Of a stretch of 7,534 nt of DNA, positions 1-6,792 are shown in pieces; the first letter of the stretch is position 1; each line of letters opens with the position of its first letter. The stretch spans positions 1 to 7,534 of the forward strand of contig CAKUJM010000069.1 of assembly GCA_934661755.1 (NCBI GenBank), in the 5' to 3' direction. The notes under the pieces are model-generated. The model saw nothing but the letters and a program-made list of their open reading frames with translations. It searched no databases and was not told where the DNA came from. The stretch comes from an uncultured Lentisphaeria bacterium (GTDB lineage Bacteria > Verrucomicrobiota > Lentisphaeria > Oligosphaerales > Oligosphaeraceae). A program made the position numbers and the translations under genes.

Positions 1-330
1 CGCCTGTCGGCGGCACCTCCCCTTGCAGGGGAGGCTGAAGAGCCTAGGGGTTGGCGCCGGGCATGACGTGCCGTCGTACGTAGTTTGGAGAACGCGCTTT
101 GTTGCAAACAGACTTTGTTATTGACAACACATGCACCGGCCAAGTTCACTCACGCGGTTAACCCCTCCGCCGCCTGGCGGCGGCACCTCCCCTTGCAGGG
201 GAGGCTGAAGAGCCTAGGGGTTGGCGTCGGGCATGACGTGCCGCAGTGCATCGTTTACAAGAACGCGCCATGTCGCAAGCAAGCACACCCACCGGCCAAG
301 TTGACGCACGCGGTTATCCCCTCCGCTGCA
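1..330. repeat. Tandem GC-rich structured intergenic repeat (about 2 copies plus a decayed third start)
   Basis: Bases 1-73 recur at 171-243 (offset 170) with only two or so substitutions. The segment at 135-172 (accggccaagtt, then cacgcggtta, then cccctccgc) recurs at 291-329 (offset 156). The array therefore consists of diverging units of about 156-170 bp. The core of each unit contains the perfect hairpin CCTCCCC-TTGCA-GGGGAGG (16-34 and 186-204). The third copy decays after about position 325. There is no convincing gene: the open frames crossing this stretch change with the repeat and have no credible start context. The left end of the array lies outside the window. Copy identity is directly seen; that this belongs to a genome-wide interspersed family is inference. 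Confidence 0.8.
160..222. other. Two-hairpin, closed-stem (cloverleaf-like) module of the tandem repeat
   Basis: Within the complete copy, AACCCCT (160-166) pairs perfectly with AGGGGTT (216-222). This outer stem encloses two further dyads. The first is CCGCCGCC (167-174) against GGCGGCGG (176-183), realistically a 6-bp stem with loop CCTGG. The second is CCTCCCC (186-192) against GGGGAGG (198-204) with loop TTGCA. The first copy keeps the second hairpin exactly and a variant of the first (CGCC/GGCG, loop TGTC). The nested pairing is seen in the sequence. Whether it acts as RNA or as a DNA cruciform or binding site is unknown. Confidence 0.6.
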
Positions 331-368
331 ACCTCACATCCCCCTGCCGTTGTGCATGCCTCCAACGT

Positions 369-507
369 CCCTCGCGCGCGCGATCCTTATAGGTGGGCCA
401 ATGCTCCCCCGCCCGACCACCCTGCGTTAAGCTAACCGCCTCACGCAGGATTGCCAATTGCCAGCATCAAAATCCCCAAAAGTGTGCGATTGGCAGACAC
501 TTTACAG
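369..507 (+). repeat. Interspersed element L (138-bp class), copy in plus orientation
   Basis: This stretch matches the reverse complement of 7192-7328 with about six substitutions and one single-base indel, roughly 95% identity. It starts with an alternating GC run, CTCGCGCGCGCG, and ends at CACTTTACA. Three dyads follow in order. GGTGG (392-396) pairs with CCACC (417-421). CCTGCGT (421-427) pairs with ACGCAGG (443-449). TGCCAATTGC (452-461) pairs with GCGATTGGCA (486-495), a 10-bp stem with one G-U pair. The loop of the last carries AAAATCCCCAAAA. It lies about 220 bp upstream of the antiporter gene, in the same sense. Short open frames through it are a by-product of the repeat. Confidence 0.85.
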
Positions 508-724
508 AACGGAGGGGCGTTGCCCCATCCACCTCATTGCCTCATGCGGATGGTTTCCCTGACTTGGCATTCTGTCGCATTATGCCATATGCCGTACCAC
601 AGTCCTCCGAACAGGGGTTATATTTGCACGCTTGCCGGGAAATCGGCAAAATTGTCATAACTTTACCTATTTTCGCGATTACTGTTTCCATGCGGTCATC
701 GCGTAGGTTCTGGGAAAGAAGCCA
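508..724 (+). promoter_or_regulatory. Leader/promoter region of the antiporter operon
   Basis: This gap holds no gene I can support. Visible items are a TGGCAT/ATGCCA stem (565-570 with 582-587), a perfect dyad TTGCCG-GGAAAT-CGGCAA (632-649) and an AT-rich stretch at 648-675. A weak sigma70-like pair is TTGCAC (624-629) with CAAAAT (647-652) at 17-bp spacing; it overlaps the dyad, so the dyad could be an operator. A GGGAAAG ribosome-binding-like sequence at 712-718 lies 6 bases before the TTG at 725. Promoter assignment is weak; the dyads are directly seen. Confidence 0.4.
511..530 (+). other. GC-rich hairpin just after element L
   Basis: GGAGGGGC pairs with GCCCC-A-TCC across a three-base GTT loop, with a single bulged A, only three bases after the end of element L. 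No T-run follows, so it does not qualify as an intrinsic terminator. It could be a leader structure or an extension of the repeat; the corresponding right-hand copy has only a remnant (ATGCCCC) at this place. Confidence 0.4.
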
Positions 725-2839
725 TTGGACGTAACACCTATGGATACCACTTCACAAATTGCCATGCTGGCGCTGCAGATCGGCGTGGTCATTATTGCAT
801 CGAAGTTTCTGGGCCAGTTGACCGCCAGGATCGGCCTGCCTTCGGTGTTGGGCGAATTGGTGGCCGGAGTCATCATCGGCCCGTACCTCCTCGGTCATCT
901 GCCCCTCCCCGGCTATCCCGACGGCCTTTTCCCGCGTCCGGCGGAAGGCGCGCTCCCGGTGCCATTGCCGCTTTATTCCCTGGCGACCCTGGGATCAGTG
1001 GTATTGCTCTTCATGTCCGGCCTGGAAACCGACATCAAGATGTTCTTCCGTTATTCGGTGGTCGGCACCATGGTCGGCCTGGGCGGCGTCATCGGTTCAT
1101 TCGTGCTTGGGGTGCTGCTGGCCAAATGCATGTACCATGATTGCGGCATCATGGATCCACGCGCGCTCTTCATGGGCATCCTCTCCACCGCGACCTCGGT
1201 CGGCATAACCGCGCGGATCCTCTCCGACAAGAAGAGCATGGACTCCCCGGAGGGCACCACCATCATGGCGGCGGCGGTAATCGACGACGTACTCGGGATC
1301 ATCTGCCTGGCAGTCGTTCTGGGCATTGTCAGCGCCGCCACCGGTGCCATCGGCGCGCATGGCATCAGCTGGCTGAGCATCGGCCTCATCTCGCTCAAGA
1401 GCATCGGGTTGTGGCTGGGGTTCACTGCCGCCGGCCTGCTGGTGGCCCACCCGCTGGCGAAGCTGCTGCGCAAAAGCTGCGGCGGCCATGCCTACGCCAT
1501 CCTCGCCTTTGCCATCGCCCTGATATTGGGCGGATTTTTCCAGAACTGCGGCTTGGCCATGATCATCGGCGCCTATGTCGCGGGATTGACCTTCTCCAAG
1601 ACCGACCTGTCCTTTGCCATCCAGGACAAGCTCAACAGCCTCTATGACTTCCTGGTGCCGATCTTCTTCGTAATCATGGGCATGACCATCAATATCGAGG
1701 TCTTCGCCCAATGGGAGATCCTCAAATACGGCATGATCTTCTCGTTGCTGGCGGTGCTGGGCAAGGTGGTCGGCTGCATGATGCCTTCGCTGTTCATGAA
1801 CTTCAACTGGCTGGGCGCGGTGCGCATCGGCGTCGGCATGATCCCCCGCGGCGAGGTCGCGCTGATCATCGCCGGCATCGGCGCGACCACCATGATGACG
1901 GTTGATGGCCAGACGGCGCCAATCGTCGATCAGGAGCTTTTCGGCATTGCCATCATCATGACCATGATGACCACGCTGGTCGCGCCGCCGCTGCTCAGCG
2001 CGGTGCTGTCCATCAAGGGCAAGGGCGTGCGCAAGGAAAGGCCGAATCTGCAGTTGCTCCACATCGAGTTCCCAATGCCCTCGGCCACAGTGCGCGACTT
2101 CCTGGTCCGGCAACTGGTGGACAACTTCCGTCTGGAGGGCTTCCGCCATTCCAAGTACTCCGCCGACAGCAACCTCATCAATTTCCGCAAAGGCCCCAAC
2201 GCCTTCACCATGACCGCCAATGCGGACAACATCGCCTTCGAGTTCACCGCCAAGGACCAGCCGACCATCATGAGCGTCTTCAACGAGACCTCGGTGGAGC
2301 TCTTCCACGACATGGAGGAAATCCAGCGCATGTCGCTGCCGCACAACGCCGACACCAGCTATTCATCGGTGGTGCCGTACACCGGCAAGGACGAGGCGGC
2401 GCTGTCCAGTATCATCCCGGAAAACTGCGTGATTGTCGACTTGCAGGCCACCAGCTACCGCGGCGCATTGGAGGAGCTGATCCGCCACCTCTTCCGCTGC
2501 GGGTATGTGACGTCCTTCGAGGAATGCCTCAACGACATCATGCAGCGCGAGAATCTGGAGACCACAGTAATGGACGGCGGCATTGCCATGCCGCATGCCC
2601 GCAGCAGCAGCGTCGAGAAGATGGTGTCGGTAATCGCGCTCTGCCCCGGCAGCAAGATTGTCGACGATGGCAACAGCGAGCCCATCAACCTGATTGTGCT
2701 CACCGTCACCCCGAAGAACCGCAACAGCCCGTACATGCAGTATATTTCGCATGTCGCCTCGATGCTTTGCAATACCGAGAAGAAGACCTTCCTGGCCTTG
2801 ACTGACCCGGTGAAGTTGCGCAAGTTCTTCCTGGCGTAG
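725..2839 (+). CDS. CPA2-family cation/proton antiporter with C-terminal PTS EIIA (fructose/nitrogen type) domain
   Basis: This is a 704-residue inner-membrane protein. Residues about 10-435 are a KefB/NapA-like exchanger with roughly a dozen hydrophobic segments. The N-terminus carries the typical GxPsVLGELxAGVIIGP sequence. An Asp-Asp pair at 187-188 (AVIDDVLGI) is the expected ion-binding site; in this family DD usually marks electrogenic Na+/H+ or K+/H+ exchange. Residues about 440-555 form a soluble linker I do not recognise. Residues about 556-704 match the PTS_EIIA_2 fold, with His624 in GGIAMPHAR as the expected phosphorylated histidine. Activity could therefore respond to PTS phosphorylation state (inference). 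The TTG start at 725 has GGGAAAG six bases upstream. ATG 740 is an alternative, five residues shorter, with poor ribosome-binding context. First gene of an operon; the next gene starts 5 bases after its stop. Confidence 0.9.
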   Translation: MDVTPMDTTSQIAMLALQIGVVIIASKFLGQLTARIGLPSVLGELVAGVIIGPYLLGHLPLPGYPDGLFPRPAEGALPVPLPLYSLATLGSVVLLFMSGLETDIKMFFRYSVVGTMVGLGGVIGSFVLGVLLAKCMYHDCGIMDPRALFMGILSTATSVGITARILSDKKSMDSPEGTTIMAAAVIDDVLGIICLAVVLGIVSAATGAIGAHGISWLSIGLISLKSIGLWLGFTAAGLLVAHPLAKLLRKSCGGHAYAILAFAIALILGGFFQNCGLAMIIGAYVAGLTFSKTDLSFAIQDKLNSLYDFLVPIFFVIMGMTINIEVFAQWEILKYGMIFSLLAVLGKVVGCMMPSLFMNFNWLGAVRIGVGMIPRGEVALIIAGIGATTMMTVDGQTAPIVDQELFGIAIIMTMMTTLVAPPLLSAVLSIKGKGVRKERPNLQLLHIEFPMPSATVRDFLVRQLVDNFRLEGFRHSKYSADSNLINFRKGPNAFTMTANADNIAFEFTAKDQPTIMSVFNETSVELFHDMEEIQRMSLPHNADTSYSSVVPYTGKDEAALSSIIPENCVIVDLQATSYRGALEELIRHLFRCGYVTSFEECLNDIMQRENLETTVMDGGIAMPHARSSSVEKMVSVIALCPGSKIVDDGNSEPINLIVLTVTPKNRNSPYMQYISHVASMLCNTEKKTFLALTDPVKLRKFFLA

Positions 2840-2844
2840 CGGCC

Positions 2845-3636
2845 ATGAAGCGCCATCTGGCCACAGCCGTCCATCTCCAGATGTCCAATTCTTCCGAACC
2901 ACCACCAGCCATTGACCTTCCTGGCGACCTCGACACTCTGCTGGCGGTCTGCCGTCCGCTCCGGCATTCCACGTCGTGGGGGAACTCCGACGTCTACGTC
3001 TACGAATGCGACGGGCGGCAATTTCTGGTCAAGACCTTCGGCCGCCACAACTGGCTGGCACGGCTGCTCTTTGGAGGCAGCATCAGGACCGAGTATTCGC
3101 TGCTGGTGCAATTGGCAAGGCATTGTCCGTCAGTGGCGCCCCTGCCATACGCGATGGCGGGGAAATACACTCTGGTGATGGAGTTCATCAATGACGGCCA
3201 GCCATTGCAGAGCCGTCGCCATTATACCGACGGCACCGTGCCGCCGCCGGAGTTTTTCCTGAATCTCTGCAAGGTGCTGGAGCGGCTTCATCGCGCCGGC
3301 TTCGCCCATGGTGATTTTCGCCGTGCCAACCTGCTGATCACCGCCGACAATGGCGTGCGGATCATCGACTGGGGGACTGGCAGCCACCTCTCCTCCGCCG
3401 AGCATGCCGGATGGCTGCGGCGCAAGCTGCACCGCTGGCGGGTACGGTCCGACCTCTTTTCGCTGGTGAAGATCACCGAGTCATACTATCACGGCATCCT
3501 GCCGCCATCGCTATCTTCGGCAGCCCAGCCGGGGGCGCTGCTCAAGGCCGCCAGATTTGTCCGCCGGCACTTCTACCGCCATGGCCTGAAGCGGCTCTTC
3601 GACTGCTTCCGCAAGGATGAACACCCCCATGACTGA
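2845..3636 (+). CDS. Lipopolysaccharide kinase-like (Kdo/WaaP-family) small-molecule kinase
   Basis: The protein has 263 residues and a minimal eukaryotic-like kinase fold, as in Kdo kinase/WaaP/RIO-related enzymes that phosphorylate LPS core sugars at the cytoplasmic face of the inner membrane. Visible catalytic elements are the VAIK-type lysine Lys63 (QFLVKTF), a candidate helix-C Glu83, the catalytic loop HGDFRRANLL (Asp157, Asn162) and the metal-binding DFG equivalent IIDWG (Asp175). The Arg/Lys-rich tail (residues about 190-255) could contact the membrane. The start at 2845 follows the antiporter stop by 5 bases and has no obvious ribosome binding site. ATG 2881 (Met13) is an alternative, and translational coupling is likely. 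The exact substrate (Kdo, heptose or something else) cannot be read from the sequence, and a protein kinase role is not excluded. Confidence 0.8.
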   Translation: MKRHLATAVHLQMSNSSEPPPAIDLPGDLDTLLAVCRPLRHSTSWGNSDVYVYECDGRQFLVKTFGRHNWLARLLFGGSIRTEYSLLVQLARHCPSVAPLPYAMAGKYTLVMEFINDGQPLQSRRHYTDGTVPPPEFFLNLCKVLERLHRAGFAHGDFRRANLLITADNGVRIIDWGTGSHLSSAEHAGWLRRKLHRWRVRSDLFSLVKITESYYHGILPPSLSSAAQPGALLKAARFVRRHFYRHGLKRLFDCFRKDEHPHD

Positions 3637-4120
3637 CTATACCATCCGCCGCGTCCGTCCTGAGGACCTGGAGGAGCTGACCGCATTGGTCCAGCGCACG
3701 CTGTCGCATAGCCTGGCGGATCATTATGATCCCGCCTTCATTGAGCGCCATCGGCAAATGCACACCATTGAATACCTGACCGGGCAATCCCGCGAGGGGC
3801 GGATGCATGTCGCCCGGGACAATGCCAGCGGGCGGATCATTGGCACCGCCACCATCGAGTCCTTCTGGGGCGAGCCCACCACCGGAATCCTGCTGAGCAT
3901 CTATGTCCTGCCGGAGTTGCAGGGAAAGGGCATAGGCCGCGCAATGGTCAAGGCGCTGGAGCATGATGCCGAGGAGCTGCATTTTGAGCGCATCGCCATC
4001 TTCGCCTACCGCAATGCCATCCCCTTCTATGAGCGGCTGGGCTATGCCCTGGACGACAGCCGTCCCGCACCGGAACCGGGCCTCTACCCGATGGTGAAGA
4101 TAACGAAAGGGAACAGATGA
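3629..4120 (+). CDS. GNAT-family N-acetyltransferase
   Basis: The product has about 163 residues, the usual size for a single-domain GNAT enzyme that moves acetyl from acetyl-CoA to an amine. Motif A is clear: a beta strand ILLSIYVLPEL followed by the pyrophosphate-binding QGKGIGRAM. Motif B follows as RIAIFAYRNAIPFYERLGY, including the Asn and Tyr positions common in the family. The start at 3629 gives MTDYTIRRVRPEDL, a typical GNAT beginning, and overlaps the kinase stop by 8 bases (ATGACTGA). AAGGA at 3613-3617 is 11 bases upstream. ATG 3617 would add four residues but abuts that ribosome binding site. The overlap implies translational coupling with the kinase. The acceptor substrate is unknown; context hints at an envelope sugar or amino compound, but this is only inference. 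Confidence 0.87.
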   Translation: MTDYTIRRVRPEDLEELTALVQRTLSHSLADHYDPAFIERHRQMHTIEYLTGQSREGRMHVARDNASGRIIGTATIESFWGEPTTGILLSIYVLPELQGKGIGRAMVKALEHDAEELHFERIAIFAYRNAIPFYERLGYALDDSRPAPEPGLYPMVKITKGNR

Positions 4121-4157
4121 CGGCGGCGGGGGCGGCGGACGTGCATGCCCCATCCAG

Positions 4158-5423
4158 TCACGCCTTTGCTTCCGCATTGCAGATTGCCGTGATCACCTGC
4201 TCCGTGGTGATTCCGGCAATGCAGGGGTGGGGCTGGCTGATATCATTGTTTTTGCTGCAATGCCAGCCGCACCTGAAGCAACGGTGGTCGTCGACAGTGA
4301 CGCAATGCTCGGTTCGACATTGCGGATTGGGCTCAAAACCCCCATAATGCCCGCCACCGAGGATACTGATCACCGGAACGCCAAGCATCATGGCAAAATG
4401 CGCGGTGCCGGTCTCGTTGCTGACCACCAGCCGGAAGCGCGGCAATATCGCGCCCAATTGCAATATGCTGGTGCGTCCCGTCAAATCCACCATCCGCGAC
4501 TTGTCGCCAATCTCCCCGATGACCGCCGATGCCAATGGTGCCTCGTCCTTGCTGCCCAGGATGGCAACATGCACATGGGGATCCCGTTCCAGCAGCCAAT
4601 TGCATACCGTCGCAAATTTTGCCGTCGGCCAGCGGCGGAACGCCGCCTGCGCCCCGGGGACAATGGCGTAGCAGCAATCCGGAATGCGTGGCAAGGCCGC
4701 CTGTTCTTCTTCAGTCAGCCGTGGCATGAACGACGTCACCTCGCGGCACTTTGGCGCCTCGCCGGTGATGAACCGGCAGTATTCGCGGTCATTACCATGC
4801 ACCGTCATTGCGCGGTCGTAGCGGTAGAAATGCCCATATGGCAAGTGGCTGCTGTCAAGAACGGCGTAATTCTGGAAAACCGGATCAAACGACCCGAAGC
4901 TCTCCTGCGCGCTGATTGCGGTCATGAGCAGATCATCCTGCGGCAGATGCCCCATGTGGATCGAATTGACCGCTTCGCGAAAGTGGAATGGCGCCAGCTC
5001 GCGATGCAGCAGCCTGCGCACCCGGCGCCACTGATATAGACTCAGGGTCTCCTCCCGCGACAGGGCGATGACATGGTCGGCAACGCCGGTGCGGCGCATA
5101 AAATCGGCATATGCCGGCGCGACCACCACCACCATCCGGCCACTGCGGCCACGCGCACGGCGTGACAGCGCATCCAGGAATGGCAGCCGCACCACGACAT
5201 CGCCCAGATGGTCATTGCCAAATACAAAGGTATCGCGGTTCTCGTCTGCGGGCTTCGGCACCCGCCGGCGAGACAAAAGAACGCGAATCAGCAACAGCGT
5301 GATGCGGCGATAGATTCTGCGCGCCACCGGCGCCAGAGGCGACGACCGGATAATATTGCGCAGCCGCTGCATACGGAGGAATACGGAGGAATACGGAGGA
5401 ATACGGCTTCCGTCATCCTCCAT
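4158..5423 (-). CDS. Glycosyltransferase family 9 protein (heptosyltransferase-like)
   Basis: This is a 421-residue GT9 protein, a family that transfers heptose or related sugars from ADP-sugars during LPS core assembly on the cytoplasmic face. The N-terminal Rossmann domain has the GT9 signature GNDHLGDVVVRLP (69-81). The C-terminal domain has VPGA...RRWP (255-266) and the donor-site segment DLTGRTSILQLGAIL (313-327). It also has the conserved VVSNETGTAHFAM (333-345) and GVPVISILGG (348-357). A basic amphipathic stretch at about 35-54 fits membrane association. A Cys-rich tail (C374, C382, C385, C389, C401) is typical of a GT9 subgroup. The gene lies 16 bases downstream of gdhA on the same strand. 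The start is uncertain: ATG 5423 (used here) precedes a 10-bp tandem repeat, and Met18 at 5372 lies directly after it. The acceptor sugar is unknown. Confidence 0.85.
   Translation of the reverse strand: MEDDGSRIPPYSSVFLRMQRLRNIIRSSPLAPVARRIYRRITLLLIRVLLSRRRVPKPADENRDTFVFGNDHLGDVVVRLPFLDALSRRARGRSGRMVVVVAPAYADFMRRTGVADHVIALSREETLSLYQWRRVRRLLHRELAPFHFREAVNSIHMGHLPQDDLLMTAISAQESFGSFDPVFQNYAVLDSSHLPYGHFYRYDRAMTVHGNDREYCRFITGEAPKCREVTSFMPRLTEEEQAALPRIPDCCYAIVPGAQAAFRRWPTAKFATVCNWLLERDPHVHVAILGSKDEAPLASAVIGEIGDKSRMVDLTGRTSILQLGAILPRFRLVVSNETGTAHFAMMLGVPVISILGGGHYGGFEPNPQCRTEHCVTVDDHRCFRCGWHCSKNNDISQPHPCIAGITTEQVITAICNAEAKA
5371..5406. repeat. 10-bp tandem repeat (ATACGGAGGA, 3.6 copies) in the 5' end of the glycosyltransferase gene
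   Basis: Three perfect units at 5371-5400 are followed by the partial unit ATACGG (5401-5406). On the coding (minus) strand the unit reads TCCTCCGTAT and encodes residues about 7-17 of the protein if translation starts at 5423. Ten is not a multiple of three, so a gain or loss of one unit shifts the frame from the upstream start. Met18 just after the repeat would be unaffected. Confidence 0.9.
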
Positions 5424-5439
5424 ATTCCCCCGCTGATTT

Positions 5440-6792
5440 CTAGTACACGCCCTGATCGAGCATGGAGTTGGCGACTTTCAGGAAGCTGCTGATATTGGCG
5501 CCGGCGACCAGGTTGTCCTTCAGACCGTATTCGATGGCAGTCTCATAGCAGTTCTTATGGATGGTCACCATGATGCCATGGAGCTTCTCATCGACCTCCT
5601 GGGCGCTCCAATGGAGGCGCTCGGAGTTCTGGCTCATCTCCAATCCGGAGACCGAGACGCCGCCGGCATTGGAGGCCTTGCCCGGCGCGTAGAGCAATCC
5701 ATTGCCCTGGAAGACCTCGATGGCCTCCGGGGTGGACGGCATATTGGCGCCCTCGCAGACCAGCCGGCAGCCGTTGGCCACCAGCGTCTTGGCTTCCTCG
5801 CCGCTGATTTCATTCTGGGTGGCGGAGGGATAGGCGCAATCGCACTTGACGCTCCACGGACGCTGGCCATCAAGATACTGGACGCCCTTGAAGGCCTCGG
5901 CGTACTCCTTGATCCGGCCGCGCTTGACATTCTTGAGCTGCTTGATCCACTCCAGCTTCTCCTGGTCGATGCCCTCCGGATCGTAGATCGAGCCATTGGA
6001 GTCGGAGAGGGTGACCGGCTTGGCGCCCAGTTGGATCAGCTTCTGGGCGGTATACTGGGCGACATTGCCCGATCCGGAGACCGCGCACACCTTGCCCGCC
6101 AGATCGTCATTGCGGGTCTTGAGCATCTCCGCCGAGAAATACACCGAGCCATAGCCGGTGGCCTCCGGGCGAATCAGCGACCCGCCCCAGTTGAAGCCCT
6201 TGCCGGTGAGCACGCCGGTGAAGGTGTTGGTCAGCCGCTTGTATTGCCCGAAGAGGAAGCCGATCTCGCGGGCGCCGACACCGATGTCACCGGCCGGCAC
6301 ATCGGTGTCCGGTCCGATATGGCGGAACAGCTCGCTCATGAAGGCCTGGCAGAAGCGCATGACTTCGCGGTCGGAACGCCCCTTCGGATTGAAATCCGAG
6401 CCGCCCTTGCCGCCGCCCATCGGCAACGTGGTCAGCGCATTCTTGAAGACCTGCTCGAAGCCCAGGAATTTGAGGATGGACTCATTGACGCTGGGATGGA
6501 AGCGCAGACCGCCCTTGTACGGACCGATTGCGCTGTTGAACTCATAGCGGAAGCCGCGGTTGACTTGGATCCTGCCGTTGTCATCCTCCCACGCCACGCG
6601 GAAATTGATGGAGCGCTCCGGCTCGACCAGCCGTTCGAGGATGCCGTTGGCCTCGAATTTCGGATTGGCCTCCAGGGCGGGAGCCAAGGAGTTGAGGACC
6701 TCGGTGGCGGCCTCCATGAACTCCGGCTGGTTGGCATTGCGCGCTGCCACCGTGGCCAGCACGCGGCTGATGTATTCCTGACTCTTCGACAT
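5440..6792 (-). CDS. gdhA: NADP-type glutamate dehydrogenase
   Basis: The 450-residue product matches the length of hexameric NADP-dependent (GdhA-type) glutamate dehydrogenases. These cytosolic enzymes make L-glutamate from 2-oxoglutarate, ammonium and NADPH. The substrate-binding domain shows GPYKGGLRFHP (90-100; Lys93), the active-site glycine-rich segment PMGGGKGGSDFNPKG (124-138) with catalytic Lys129, and PAGDIGVG (166-173) with the catalytic Asp169. The nucleotide domain shows VSGSGNVAQY (238-247) and then SDSNG at 263-267, consistent with NADP preference as in the E. coli enzyme. The start at 6792 has AGGAAG at 6803-6808, about 8-10 bases upstream, and no better upstream start exists. 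It is the first gene of a two-gene unit with the GT9 gene. I see no terminator in the 16-base gap, so read-through is likely. Confidence 0.97.
   Translation of the reverse strand: MSKSQEYISRVLATVAARNANQPEFMEAATEVLNSLAPALEANPKFEANGILERLVEPERSINFRVAWEDDNGRIQVNRGFRYEFNSAIGPYKGGLRFHPSVNESILKFLGFEQVFKNALTTLPMGGGKGGSDFNPKGRSDREVMRFCQAFMSELFRHIGPDTDVPAGDIGVGAREIGFLFGQYKRLTNTFTGVLTGKGFNWGGSLIRPEATGYGSVYFSAEMLKTRNDDLAGKVCAVSGSGNVAQYTAQKLIQLGAKPVTLSDSNGSIYDPEGIDQEKLEWIKQLKNVKRGRIKEYAEAFKGVQYLDGQRPWSVKCDCAYPSATQNEISGEEAKTLVANGCRLVCEGANMPSTPEAIEVFQGNGLLYAPGKASNAGGVSVSGLEMSQNSERLHWSAQEVDEKLHGIMVTIHKNCYETAIEYGLKDNLVAGANISSFLKVANSMLDQGVY

Noticed and set aside
85..435. Open frame through the left tandem repeat
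   Set aside because: It follows repeat DNA, has no ribosome binding site, and its repeats in protein merely mirror the DNA repeats.
560..590. Sigma54-like promoter (TTGGCAT then GCATT)
   Set aside because: The spacing between the GG and GC elements is one base short of the consensus and the surrounding match is poor.
393..734. Open frames in element L, with similar peptides on the minus strand of element R (7057-7305)
   Set aside because: The peptide similarity (MGQCSPARPP, NPQKCAIGRHF) is explained by the DNA identity of the two repeat copies. The frames end in unrelated sequence outside the element and have no start signals.
1097..2344. 415-codon open frame on the minus strand opposite the antiporter gene
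   Set aside because: It has a His/Asp/Gly/Arg-rich composition typical of an antisense shadow in a GC-rich gene. No recognisable domain, and the plus frame encodes a clear antiporter.
4121..4157. Bidirectional terminator between the converging operons
   Set aside because: No stable stem followed by a T-run is visible in the 37 bases or just around them.
4117..4347. 76-codon open frame starting at the GNAT stop codon
   Set aside because: It has an ATGA overlap but lies almost fully antisense to the GT9 C-terminus, and its protein shows no domain.
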